Below are positions 33,222 to 41,449 of a DNA stretch of 43,008 bases, piece after piece; the stretch's first letter is position 1, and each line of letters opens with the position of its first letter. The translations under genes and the position numbers were made by a program. The notes under the pieces were generated by a model, which searched no databases, had not been told where the DNA came from, and saw only the letters and a list, made by a program, of their open reading frames with translations. The DNA comes from an uncultured Clostridium sp. Its GTDB lineage: Bacteria > Bacillota > Clostridia > TANB77 > CAG-465. The stretch covers positions 1-43,008 of the forward strand of contig CANAIR010000013.1 in the NCBI GenBank assembly GCA_947361355.1. Reading direction: 5' to 3'.

Positions 33222-33250
33222 TTGACATAATATTCTGAAAATGTTATAAT
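33222..33250 (+). promoter_or_regulatory. Perfect consensus promoter of the gene at 33306
   Basis: TTGACA (33222-33227), exactly 17 bases, TATAAT (33245-33250). One of only two fully consensus promoters in the window. Confidence 0.85.
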
Positions 33251-33305
33251 AAAAATGTAGTAAGAAACTTATAAAAAATTTAATAATTTTTAGGAGGACT
33301 TAATT

Positions 33306-34142
33306 ATGAGTAAGAAATTTGAAATCAAAAACGTTAATGTGGCTGAGTTTTCGCTGGAAAAAGTAAAGAGCATTCTTTGGCAGCTGTATTCTTCACCAGA
33401 AGACGCATATAAGCGGCTGAGAATTGAAGAAAAAGTCGGCACGATCGACACACAGGTTATTGTCGACGCAATATTTGCAGCTTATAATAAGCCCCTCCTA
33501 TTTGGACAGGAAGAGCCTTTTGTAGCAAATTATGGTATCGATTTAGGCATCAAGTCAAATGTTGTCCGTGATGTGGTTCTGGAACGGTGTCACAAAGCTG
33601 TTAATGATGAACAGCATTGTATTGAGAAAGCTATCAAGCTTCTTAAGACAGAAGATGACGGCGAGGAGACTTCATATAGGCGCCTTATTGGCGGTCTTAA
33701 GGAGATCGGCTTTAACAACAGAGAAGCTAATTATCTTGTTGATAGTTGCCATTTGTATCCAGTTGCACTGTTACTTGAAAAGCTGTTGGAAGTTATTCCA
33801 AAGGAAAAGAAAGTTGTTCCAAAGACAAGAAAAGTAACAGTAATTTCAGACCATACTACAGTTGCAGAGCAGCCTGTGATGAATCAGACTTTTATTTCCA
33901 AGTTGGTAGATAATGCAAGTAGTGTTAATGCTTTTTATTCATACGTGGATAGGTATCAGTCTGAAAAAGAGGTGATGGAGAAATATGTTTCTCTCAAGAA
34001 TCAGCTCGAAGAGCTGGAGCCTCTTGTAGCACTTAGTAAAAATCTGGCACAAGTAGGACTTGGTTTTGAAACTCTTGTTTCTAATAAGGAAAAAATCAAC
34101 GATGTCCTCACGGCGCTTCAGGCCCTTGAAAAAGTAGTTTAG
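33306..34142 (+). CDS. Unknown protein, compositionally foreign, strong promoter
   Basis: I do not recognise this 278-residue protein. It looks helical throughout, with a Lys/Val-rich hinge (about 168-185) and a possible coiled coil near residues 215-240 (SEKEVMEKYVSLKNQLEELEP). Composition is unlike its neighbours: the line 33361-33420 has 26 G or C in 60 bases, whereas 34441-34500 has 11. Codons such as CTG, CGG and GTC, rare elsewhere here, are common. It has its own perfect promoter, a strong TAGGAGGA site and a private terminator. This suggests recent transfer and high expression as an independent unit. Confidence 0.75.
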   Translation: MSKKFEIKNVNVAEFSLEKVKSILWQLYSSPEDAYKRLRIEEKVGTIDTQVIVDAIFAAYNKPLLFGQEEPFVANYGIDLGIKSNVVRDVVLERCHKAVNDEQHCIEKAIKLLKTEDDGEETSYRRLIGGLKEIGFNNREANYLVDSCHLYPVALLLEKLLEVIPKEKKVVPKTRKVTVISDHTTVAEQPVMNQTFISKLVDNASSVNAFYSYVDRYQSEKEVMEKYVSLKNQLEELEPLVALSKNLAQVGLGFETLVSNKEKINDVLTALQALEKVV

Positions 34143-34152
34143 TTTATATTAT

Positions 34153-34188
34153 AACAAATTCTCTCGAGTATTTTTGAGAGAATTTGTT
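34153..34188 (+). terminator. Terminator of the foreign gene
   Basis: AACAAATTCTCTC / GAGAGAATTTGTT, 13 perfect pairs, 10-base loop, then a T-rich tail. Confidence 0.88.
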
Positions 34189-34320
34189 TATTTATTTTTA
34201 ATTAAGCTTTAAATAGGTAATTTAAAATATAGTAAAAGTAATTAAACTGTATTTTAAATTACCTCTTTTTATGGTATAATTAAAAAAATGTTTTATTTTA
34301 AAGTAAAAGTGGGAGTTAAA

Positions 34321-34779
34321 ATGAGATTAACAAAAAGATATATTATTGAATCAATAGATGGTATAAACTTAAGTAAAAAAGTTAGATATGAAAGATATTA
34401 TATAGATGATAGATTAAGAATTCAAAAAAAAGATGATTTATATGAAAAAGAAATTTTAAATGATGAAAATGTTGTAATTAATAAAAGTAAAATTCCAGAG
34501 GAAGAATTTTTATATTTAAAGTCAAAATCTTATTTAAAAATTATTAGAGACAGTTATTTATACTTGAAAGATAATAGGGTATCTATAAAAAAGTATTATG
34601 GAGAATATAATGGCTTAAATAGAGTAGAAGTTAAGTTTTCGTCAAAAAAAGAAATGGAAATTTACGTAAAAGAATCATGGATGGGAAAAGAAATAACTTT
34701 TAGTCCACTTGCATTTGATAAGGAACTTAGTAAATTGAGTAAGGAAGAATTTTTGAAAGAATTAAGTAAATACATATAA
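34321..34779 (+). CDS. CYTH-like small protein
   Basis: 152 residues from ATG 34321 (GGGAG site; an ATG at 34288 is less likely). The alternating charged strands RYIIESI, ERYYIDDRLRIQKK, YEKEIL, GLNRVEVKF and a closing helix follow the CYTH/triphosphate-tunnel layout found in small phosphate-ester-binding enzymes. The classical ExExK start is not clear, so this is a fold-level guess only. It begins the accessory gene run and is followed by the ASCH gene after 27 bases. Confidence 0.5.
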   Translation: MRLTKRYIIESIDGINLSKKVRYERYYIDDRLRIQKKDDLYEKEILNDENVVINKSKIPEEEFLYLKSKSYLKIIRDSYLYLKDNRVSIKKYYGEYNGLNRVEVKFSSKKEMEIYVKESWMGKEITFSPLAFDKELSKLSKEEFLKELSKYI

Positions 34780-34806
34780 TATATCTTTAATGGGAGTGAT
34801 ATTAAT

Positions 34807-35205
34807 TTGAAAGTTATAACTATAAAACAACCTTTTGCTTCATTAATAGCTAATGGAATTAAAGAATATGAATTTAGAACTTGGAAAACTAAATATAGAG
34901 GAGAAATATTAATTCATGCTGGAAAAGGAATTGATAAAAAAGCAATGGAAAAGTTTGAAAAATATAATTTAGATTATTTTACAGGTTGTATTATTGCAAA
35001 AGCAAATTTAACAGATTGTGTACTTGTTGATGATAATGTAAGAAAAATGCTAGATAAAAAAGAATCTTTAGTATATTCTGGTGTAATAGAAGATACAAAT
35101 TGGAATGGTTATGGATTTAAGTTAGAAAATATAGAAAAAATTGAGCCAATTAAAATTAATGGAAAACTAGGTTTGTGGGATTATAATTATAAAAAAGGAG
35201 AATAA
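34807..35205 (+). CDS. ASCH-domain protein
   Basis: 132 residues matching the ASCH fold, which is related to PUA domains and thought to bind RNA. It has the typical opening VITIKQPFASLIANGIKEYEFRTW, the RGEILIHAGKG strand with its conserved basic residue, and the TGCIIAKANLTDCVLVDD block. The start is a TTG (34807) behind GGGAGTG. Stand-alone ASCH proteins often occur in accessory islands; their targets are unknown. Four bases separate it from the next gene. Confidence 0.85.
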   Translation: MKVITIKQPFASLIANGIKEYEFRTWKTKYRGEILIHAGKGIDKKAMEKFEKYNLDYFTGCIIAKANLTDCVLVDDNVRKMLDKKESLVYSGVIEDTNWNGYGFKLENIEKIEPIKINGKLGLWDYNYKKGE

Positions 35206-35209
35206 TTAA

Positions 35210-35965
35210 ATGGTAGAACAAAAAATAGAATATAAAAAATGTATAAAGATAGTTGAAGTACTTAATAATTATTTTAAAAATAACGTAAATCTAGCTGATA
35301 TAGAGTATCCATCTAATATTAAATATAAAACAAATAAATATTATATATATATGTTCTATTCTTGTTTACTTGATTATGGTATGAGATCTAAGATATATCA
35401 TAAAAATTTGGTTGAAACTTATAACAATTATCCTAATATATTTGAACCAAATTATGTAATAAATATGGACAAAGAAATTTTAAAAGATATTGTAGTTAAT
35501 AATATTCATCCAAGGTATCCAAATGTTGCAGTAAAAAAATGGATAAATTTATCTGATAGTTTAATGAAATACAATGATGTTTTAGGTTATTTAAAAAATA
35601 TAAATAGTTTTAAAGAACTTGAACTTTTTGTTAAAAATATTAATGGATTTGGTCAAAAAACAGGAGGATTACTTATTAGAATAATATGCGATTCAAATAT
35701 TTGTAATTTTGCAGAGAATATAGAAAGTATACCAATAGATAGACATGATATAGAGATTAGCTATTTAACAGGTATTATAAATGATAAAAAGATTGGGAAA
35801 AAAGAAATAGGAGATTTATCTGATATTTCTGTTAAGGCTGGAAGATATTTAGAGGTTAATCCAAGTGATATCGATAAGTATTTATGGCAAATAGGTAATT
35901 CTTTTTGTAATAAGAAAATGTGCAATGAATGTCCACTTAATAATTTTTGCAAGGAGAAAAAATAA
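35210..35965 (+). CDS. HhH-GPD family DNA glycosylase-like protein with Fe-S site
   Basis: 251 residues. A helix-hairpin-helix block (KNINGFGQKTGGLLIRI, about 143-159) is followed by the catalytic-type Asp in IPIDRHDIEI, and the C-terminus has CNKKMCNECPLNNFC, a C-x4-C-x2-C-x5-C set like the 4Fe-4S loop of endonuclease III (normally C-x6-C-x2-C-x5-C). The protein probably acts on damaged or modified bases. The N-terminal half diverges from Nth/MutY. The ATG follows AAGGAG, 4 bases after the ASCH gene, so the two are likely translated together. Confidence 0.75.
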   Translation: MVEQKIEYKKCIKIVEVLNNYFKNNVNLADIEYPSNIKYKTNKYYIYMFYSCLLDYGMRSKIYHKNLVETYNNYPNIFEPNYVINMDKEILKDIVVNNIHPRYPNVAVKKWINLSDSLMKYNDVLGYLKNINSFKELELFVKNINGFGQKTGGLLIRIICDSNICNFAENIESIPIDRHDIEISYLTGIINDKKIGKKEIGDLSDISVKAGRYLEVNPSDIDKYLWQIGNSFCNKKMCNECPLNNFCKEKK

Positions 35966-35996
35966 AAATGAAAATTGTTTTTTTAGGAGTGAAAAG

Positions 35997-36470
35997 ATGA
36001 ATATATTATATACTGCTTTTAATGGAAAATGTAATTCTTCAAAAGTTTTGTTAGATTTATTATGTGTTGAAAATAAATTGTATTTAAAAAATAGTTTTAA
36101 AACTAGTGTAGAACAGTTAGAAAATAATTTACAAAAAAACACTTATGATTTGATTGTTTCATTTGGAATGTCGCCGTTAAGTTATAATAGCATATCAATT
36201 GAAACTATTGCAAAAGGTGAAGAAAGTTATAAAACAAATTTTAAATTTAATTACCTAAAAAAATGTTTAGAACTAAATAATTATAATGTTGTTATTTCTA
36301 AGGATGCAGGTGGTTATTTATGCAATAACATATATTATAATGGTCTTAAATATATTCATTCGAATAATTTAAAGACGGATATGATTTTTATACATATACC
36401 AAAGGTTGATAAAATAACTGATATAAAAAAACTTTCTAAGACTTTTGAAAAATATTTTAAATTTAATTAA
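35997..36470 (+). CDS. Pyroglutamyl-peptidase-like (C15) protein, short
   Basis: 157 residues from ATG 35997 (AGGAGTG site). ILYTAFNGKCNSSKVLLD, the YDLIVSFGMSP strand, DAGGYLCNNIYYNGLKYI with a Cys in the catalytic position, and the His in IFIHIPKV follow the order of peptidase C15, which removes N-terminal pyroglutamate. It is about 50 residues shorter than the usual enzyme, and the Glu of the triad is not certain. It could be a divergent relative with another substrate. Confidence 0.65.
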   Translation: MNILYTAFNGKCNSSKVLLDLLCVENKLYLKNSFKTSVEQLENNLQKNTYDLIVSFGMSPLSYNSISIETIAKGEESYKTNFKFNYLKKCLELNNYNVVISKDAGGYLCNNIYYNGLKYIHSNNLKTDMIFIHIPKVDKITDIKKLSKTFEKYFKFN

Positions 36471-36487
36471 GGTAGGAAAAGGGTAAT

Positions 36488-37011
36488 ATGGAGTTATACA
36501 TAGTAAGACATGGTGAAGTTTCTCATAATGTTTTGAAGCAATACAATACAAAAGATGAGGATTTAACTAAAATAGGAGTAAAACAGGCAGAAAAATTAAG
36601 AGATAAAATTAAAGACATAAATTTTGATGTTATAATATCGTCACCATTAATTAGGGCAAAGCATACAGCAAAGATTCTAAATATTAATGATAAAAAAATG
36701 TTTACAGATAATAGAATAAAAGAAAGAGATTGTGGAGATTTATCTGGTAAATCATTAGCAGCAACCAATCGAGTTGAATATTGGAATTATAATACTAAAA
36801 TTAGATATGGGACATCAGAAGATATAAAATTGTTTTTTAACAGAGTTTTTAATTTTTTAGAGGAACTTAAAACAAAGATTACAAAATTGTTTTAATAGTT
36901 GCGCATAGTGGTGTTTCAAAAGCATTTAGTGCATATTTTGATGGATTAGGTGATGGCAAATTTTTAAATAGAGGCCTTAAAAATTGTGAAATAAAAAAGT
37001 ATTATCTGTGA
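36488..37011 (+). pseudogene. Frameshifted histidine phosphatase
   Basis: The start MELYIVRHGEVSHN has the RHG motif of the phosphoglycerate-mutase-like family, and ISSPLIRAKHTAKIL and ERDCGDLSG are also present. The frame ends early at 36895, but the second catalytic block VAHSGVSKAF continues in the next frame to a TGA at 37009-37011. Restoring one A near 36873 joins the two. An intact relative lies at 39095. The residues needed for catalysis all exist, so the lesion is recent or is a sequence error. Confidence 0.8.
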
Positions 37012-37046
37012 AAAAATATAAATTAATACATAAAAGGAGAAAAAAG

Positions 37047-37183
37047 ATGAAACAAGGAATTATAATTGCAGGATTTGCAACATGTGGTAAAAATATATTA
37101 GGAAAAAATATAAAAATGTAGTAGATTTGGAATCAAGTAATTATAAACATAATAATAGTATTCTTGCAGATGTTCCTATTTAG
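37047..37183 (+). pseudogene. Remnant of a small P-loop kinase
   Basis: ATG 37047 (AAGGAG site) gives MKQGIIIAGFATCGKN, a P-loop-like start, and stops after 24 codons. With one extra A in the six-A run near 37085 the frame reads on as ...KKYKNVVDLESSNYKHNNSILADVPI and stops at 37181-37183. It is the first 45 residues or so of a nucleotide-kinase-like gene whose remainder is missing. Confidence 0.55.
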
Positions 37184-37200
37184 GAGATAAATATACTGAC

Positions 37201-37836
37201 AATACTTTTTAGAATATAAAACATGTAGATGAATATTGGTATGCACGTGAATTACAAAAAGTATTAGAATACAAAGAATGGAGAAATTTTAAAGTTGTAA
37301 TGGATAAAGCAGTAACGTCTTGTGAAAATAGTAAATTTAATGTTTCTGATCATTTTGTTGAGTTCAACAAAATGATAGAATTAGGTAAAAATGCAAAAAG
37401 AAAAATTATCGAATATAAATTATCTAGATATGCTTGTTACTTGATAGTTCAAAATGCTAACCCCAATAAAGAAGTTGTTGCCCTGGGACAAACATATTTT
37501 GCTATTCAAACAAGAAGACAAGAAATAACAGAGCAAGAATATGATTCTTTATCAGATGATGAAAAAAGATTTTATCAAAGAAAATTAACAAAGCAAGGTA
37601 ATTATATGTTACAAAGAATTGCATCATCTGCAGGAGTTAAAAATATGTTTGAATTTCATAATGCAGGATATAAAGGATTATATAATGGTGAAACAGCAGA
37701 TGATATTTTTAAAAGAAAAAAATTACGTTATAGAGAAGATATTTTAGATAATATGAATGAAGATGAGCTAGTGGCTAATTTTTTTAGGATAAATCAGACT
37801 AAACAAAATAATGAAAAAAGAAAATTGAAAGAATAA
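37201..37836 (+). pseudogene. DinD-like DNA-damage-inducible protein, 5' end broken
   Basis: The frame matches DinD: NIKHVDEYWYARELQKVLEYKEWRNF (BRO-N-like start), CENSKFNVSDHF, LSRYACYLIVQNANPNKEV, ALGQTYFAIQTRRQE and the NAGYKGLYNGETADDIF block. A TAG at 37210-37212 stands where the family usually has an acidic residue (TF-x-NIKH), and no start codon lies between it and ATG 37300. An internal start at 37300 would drop the first 30 residues. The C-terminus is also shorter than E. coli DinD. DinD is SOS-induced and inhibits RecA in E. coli; this copy is probably non-functional. Confidence 0.75.
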
Positions 37837-37846
37837 AATAATGGTA

Positions 37847-37975
37847 AAAAGGAAGTGATTAAAATGTCAGATAAAGAAAATAAAAGTTGTCTTTCTGCCC
37901 CTATATCGTGGGCGAGCCACGTTTTTGCCAAACCATCCTCAAGCCCTTGAAAAATAAGAATTTTAAAAAAATAAC
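37847..37975. repeat. rhuM leader element, copy 1 (core in orientation 1)
   Basis: Lies between dinD and rhuM1. Flank: AAAAAGGAAGTGATT, then ATG 37864 of a 28-codon ORF ending in TGA. Core 37886-37933: GTTGTCTTT, 23 unlike bases, CACGTTTTTGCCAAAC. Tail: 10 bases, then CCCTTGAAAAATAAG. The core is the reverse complement of the one at 40300-40347, while both flanks keep the same direction. The core is clearly richer in G and C than its surroundings and includes a CGTGG/CCACG hairpin. Confidence 0.6.
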
Positions 37976-38015
37976 TTATTACACATTTTATTAAAAATTG
38001 AAAGGAGATAGCTAA

Positions 38016-39038
38016 ATGTCAAAAGATTTGATGATAAGAAGTAGTGCTGAAGAATTTATTACATTTAAAATACAAGAAAAAGATAAGGGAATACAAGTAC
38101 GTTATGAAAATGAAACATTATGGATGACTCAAAAAGCTATGGCAGAATTATTTGATGTGGAACAGCCTGCTATTGCAAAACATCTTATAAATATATATAA
38201 TGAAAAAGAATTAGATAAAAATTCAACTTATTCCAAAATGGAATTAGTTCAAAAAGAGGGAAATAGAAGTGTTAAAAGAAATGTTGAATTTTATAATTTA
38301 GATGCAATAATCTCTGTTGGATATAGAGTAAATTCAATAAGAGCAACACAATTTAGAAGATGGGCTACCAATATTTTAAAAACATTTACGATTCAGGGAT
38401 ATGTTTTAGATAAAGAAAGAATGAAAAATGGTTCATTCATAGATAAAGATTATTTTGAAAAATTATTAGAAGAAATAAGAGAAATAAGATTATCTGAAAG
38501 AAGATTTTATCAAAAAGTTACAGACATATATGCAACAAGTATTGATTATGATCCAAAATCTCCTATATCTATTAATTTTTTTAAGAAAGTACAAAATAAA
38601 ATGCACTTCGCTGTATCAAATCAAACTGCTGCAGAGATAATTTATGAAAGGGCAAATTCTGAAAGAGAACATATGGGACTTACTAATTGGAGAAAATTTC
38701 CTAATGGTAAGATAACAGAATCTGATGTTATAATTGCAAAGAATTATTTATCTAAAGATGAATTACAAGATTTAGAAGGAATTGTTAGTGCATTTTTAGA
38801 AATTGCTGAAAATAGAGCAAGGCGTAAAATTCCCATGACAATGGAGGATTGGGCAAATAGAATAGATAAGTTTTTATTATCTGATGATAGAGATATATTA
38901 AAAGATGCTGGTAAAATATCACATGAAATTGCTTGTGATAAAGCACTTACAGAGTTTGAGAAATATAGAATAAAACAAGATAAATTATATAAATCAGATT
39001 TTGATTTGCTAATTGAAGAAACTGAAAAAAAAAGATAA
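38016..39038 (+). CDS. rhuM: RhuM-family protein 1
   Basis: 340 residues of the RhuM family, first named from a Salmonella pathogenicity island and of unsettled function. The N-terminal part has an HTH/BRO-like DNA-binding layout (LWMTQKAMAELFDVEQPAIAKHL...VQKEGNRSVKRNVEFYNLDAIISVGYRVNS). The core has RRFYQKVTDIYATSIDYDPKSP and NKMHFAVSNQTAAEIIYERA, and the tail is LTEFEKYRIKQDKLYKSDFD. It shares all these blocks with the gene at 40431. The start follows AAAGGAG. Context in a run of accessory genes suggests a mobile or defence link, but this is inference. Confidence 0.88.
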   Translation: MSKDLMIRSSAEEFITFKIQEKDKGIQVRYENETLWMTQKAMAELFDVEQPAIAKHLINIYNEKELDKNSTYSKMELVQKEGNRSVKRNVEFYNLDAIISVGYRVNSIRATQFRRWATNILKTFTIQGYVLDKERMKNGSFIDKDYFEKLLEEIREIRLSERRFYQKVTDIYATSIDYDPKSPISINFFKKVQNKMHFAVSNQTAAEIIYERANSEREHMGLTNWRKFPNGKITESDVIIAKNYLSKDELQDLEGIVSAFLEIAENRARRKIPMTMEDWANRIDKFLLSDDRDILKDAGKISHEIACDKALTEFEKYRIKQDKLYKSDFDLLIEETEKKR

Positions 39039-39094
39039 TAATTAAAGTAGTTCAAATTAATTATTTTTCATAAATCAATAAAAAGGAGAAGAAT

Positions 39095-39634
39095 ATGGAA
39101 ATTTTGTTAACAAGACATGGGCAAACAGAATGGAATGTGTTAGGAAAAGTGCAGGGAAGGGCAGATATTGAATTAAATGAAAAGGGAATAAAACAAGCAG
39201 AAGAAACAAGAAAAGTATTAGAAAATATAAATATGGATTTGATTATATGTTCTCCTTTAAAAAGAGCAGCACAAACAGCAAAAATTATAAATAAGAATAG
39301 AAATATACCTATTATTCATGATGATGACATTATTGAAAGAGATTTTGGCGAGTTCGAGGGGATAAATAAAAAAGATTTTGATTTTGAAGGTTATTGGAGT
39401 TATAATCAAAATAATAAATATGAAAGAGCAGAAAATATAAGAAAATTTTTTGAAAGAGTATATAAATTTTTAGATAAAATAAAAGTAGAATATAAAAATA
39501 AGAAAATTTTAGTCGTAGCACATGGTGGAATTAGTATACCAGTAAATTGTTATTTTAATGGAATACCTGAAGATGATAATTTATTAAAATTAGTTCTTGG
39601 AAATTGTGAAGTTACTAAATACGAATATAAATAA
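39095..39634 (+). CDS. Histidine phosphatase family protein
   Basis: 179 residues of the phosphoglycerate-mutase-like branch. It has RHGQTEWN (phospho-His in RHG, residues 7-9), CSPLKRAAQTA, the acidic ERDFGEFEG block and the second His in VVAHGGISIP. All catalytic residues are present. The substrate is not defined; relatives act on small phosphate esters. It resembles the broken gene at 36488 and the two may be old duplicates. An AAGGAG site precedes the ATG. Confidence 0.9.
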   Translation: MEILLTRHGQTEWNVLGKVQGRADIELNEKGIKQAEETRKVLENINMDLIICSPLKRAAQTAKIINKNRNIPIIHDDDIIERDFGEFEGINKKDFDFEGYWSYNQNNKYERAENIRKFFERVYKFLDKIKVEYKNKKILVVAHGGISIPVNCYFNGIPEDDNLLKLVLGNCEVTKYEYK

Positions 39635-39650
39635 AGAAGGAGAATCAATA

Positions 39651-40214
39651 GTGAAAAGTGTATTATTAATTCATGGTTTTAATGGAATACCCAAAATATT
39701 TGAATATTTTAAAGAAGAATTAGAAAAACAAGGGTATAATGTAATTATACCAAATTTTCCAGTAAGAGAAGAAATAACAGTAGATGGTTATTTTGTAATA
39801 TTAGATAGGTACAAAGACATATTTAATGAACAGTTAACTGTAGTAGCACATTCAATTGGAAATTCAATGTTTGTAAAATATATATCAAAAAATCAATATA
39901 AAGTTGGCAGATATATCAGTTTGGCTGGATTTTCGAAAGATTTCTTTAATGAAGGAAAAGATGTTTTAAATGAAAAAGTAAGACTAACAATTTTAACAGA
40001 TAAAGAATTAAATGATGTAAAAAAATTAATAGAGAAAAAATATTCAGTATATAGTGATAGTGATCATTTGGTGCCATTTGATTTATTAAAACAATATTGT
40101 AAAGATATAGACTCTGTTTCTATTCCTATGAAAGATATAGGACACATGGGAAAAAAAAGTGGATTAGAAAAACTGCCAGAAGTAGTGAATATAATTACAA
40201 ATAAATATTTTTAG
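39651..40214 (+). CDS. RBBP9/YdeN-like serine hydrolase
   Basis: 187 residues from GTG 39651, behind AAGGAG; an upstream extension overlaps the previous gene and is unlikely. The alpha/beta hydrolase pattern is clear: LIHGFNG, the nucleophile in VAHSIGNS (AHSIG), an Asp in YSDSDHLVPF and the His in IGHMG. This triad order fits the small RBBP9/YdeN group. The substrate is unknown. It starts 16 bases after the phosphatase and is probably co-transcribed with it. Confidence 0.85.
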   Translation: MKSVLLIHGFNGIPKIFEYFKEELEKQGYNVIIPNFPVREEITVDGYFVILDRYKDIFNEQLTVVAHSIGNSMFVKYISKNQYKVGRYISLAGFSKDFFNEGKDVLNEKVRLTILTDKELNDVKKLIEKKYSVYSDSDHLVPFDLLKQYCKDIDSVSIPMKDIGHMGKKSGLEKLPEVVNIITNKYF

Positions 40215-40260
40215 ATTTTAATAATGAATTAAAATATTAAGTCATATATATTATAGTATA

Positions 40261-40396
40261 AAAAAAGGAAGTGATTTGAAATGGCAAATGAAGAAAAAAG
40301 TTTGGCAAAAACGTGTATCAACTGGGATAATGGGTTTTAAAGACAACCTAGTGCAGACCCTTTAAAATAAGGGAGTGTTAAAAAAAGTTTTTACAC
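40261..40396. repeat. rhuM leader element, copy 2 (core in orientation 2)
   Basis: Flank: AAAAAAGGAAGTGATT, then ATG 40281 of a 19-codon ORF, MANEEKSLAKTCINWDNGF. Core 40300-40347: GTTTGGCAAAAACGTG, 23 bases, AAAGACAAC, an inverted version of the core at 37886-37933 with the same spacing. Tail: 10 bases, CCCTTTAAAATAAG, then a GTGT...ACAC hairpin (40375-40396) before rhuM2. If one A of the six-A run at 40294-40299 is removed, a 27-codon frame is opened instead. Confidence 0.6.
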
Positions 40397-40430
40397 TTTT
40401 GGATAAAAACATAGATATAAGGAGGTAAGT

Positions 40431-41429
40431 ATGAATAAAAAAGATAACGATATAATGATATATGAAGATAAAGATGGAATTACAAAAGTAAGCGTAAAAT
40501 TTATTGATGAAGATATTTGGTTAACTCAAAATCATATAGCAAATATTTATAAAACAACACAACAAAATATTAGTTCACATATTAAAAATATTTATACGGA
40601 TAGAGAACTACAAGATGTTTCAACTCACAAGAATTTCTTGTTAGTTCAAAAAGAAGGTAATCGAGAAGTAAAAAGAAATACTGATCATTATAATCTTGAT
40701 ATGATAATTGCCTTAGGATATCGAATTCAATCAGAAGTAGCAGTTCGATTTAGAATATGGGCTACTCAAAGACTTCACGAATATATTCAAAAAGGATTCT
40801 CAATGGATGATGAAAGGTTAAAACAAGGTGGCAATAGATATTTTAGGGAATTATTACAAAGAATTAGAGATATTCGTTCAAGTGAGAGAAATTTCTATCA
40901 GCAAGTAACAGATATTTATGCTACAAGTATTGATTATAATCCTAGAAGTGATATAACAAAAAAATTTTTTGCAACCGTTCAAAATAAGTTACATTTTGCT
41001 GTTCATGAACATACTGCGGCAGAACTTATATATGAAAGAGTAGATAATGAAAAGTCTTATGTAGGTATGACTAATTTTAAGGGAGATTACGTTACTGTAG
41101 ATGATGTAAAAATTGCAAAAAATTATTTATCAGAAATTGAACTACAAAGGCTTAATTTATTAGTATCGCAGTTTTTAGATTATGCTGAATTACAAGCATT
41201 AGAACAAAGAAGTATGAAAATGGCAGATTGGGTAGAGGAATTGGACAGTCAAATATTACTTAATAAAAGAAAATTACTTGAAGGTAATGGGAAGGTATCT
41301 CATGAAGAGGCAATGGAAAAAGCAGAAAAAGAGTTTGAAATTTATCGTGAAAGAGAAATGAAAATGCTTCAAAGTGATTTTGATTTAATGCTTAAGGAAT
41401 TAAAAGAAAATAATAATTCAGATAAATAG
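40431..41429 (+). CDS. rhuM: RhuM-family protein 2
   Basis: 332 residues, a clear paralog of the protein at 38016. It shares IWLTQNHIANIYKTTQQNISSHI, the FLLVQKEGNREVKRNTDHYNLDMIIALGYRI block, RNFYQQVTDIYATSIDYNPRSD, NKLHFAVHEHTAAELIYERV and the tail KEFEIYREREMKMLQSDFDLML. The two differ enough (for example in the linker after the HTH-like part) to be separate family members and not a fresh duplication. A strong AAGGAGG site precedes the ATG. Confidence 0.88.
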   Translation: MNKKDNDIMIYEDKDGITKVSVKFIDEDIWLTQNHIANIYKTTQQNISSHIKNIYTDRELQDVSTHKNFLLVQKEGNREVKRNTDHYNLDMIIALGYRIQSEVAVRFRIWATQRLHEYIQKGFSMDDERLKQGGNRYFRELLQRIRDIRSSERNFYQQVTDIYATSIDYNPRSDITKKFFATVQNKLHFAVHEHTAAELIYERVDNEKSYVGMTNFKGDYVTVDDVKIAKNYLSEIELQRLNLLVSQFLDYAELQALEQRSMKMADWVEELDSQILLNKRKLLEGNGKVSHEEAMEKAEKEFEIYREREMKMLQSDFDLMLKELKENNNSDK

Positions 41430-41449
41430 TAAGTTGTAGGGGGAATATT

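Noticed and set aside
33559-33837. A 92-codon frame inside the foreign gene at 33306
   Set aside because: It lies in another frame of a longer gene with a strong promoter and ribosome site and has no start signal of its own.
37886-40347. The GTT...AAC cores as integron attC sites
   Set aside because: They do not match the RYYYAAC / GTTRRRY pair (the fourth base of GTTTGGC is T, and AGACAAC breaks the pyrimidine run), the two ends do not pair with each other, and no integron integrase is in the window.
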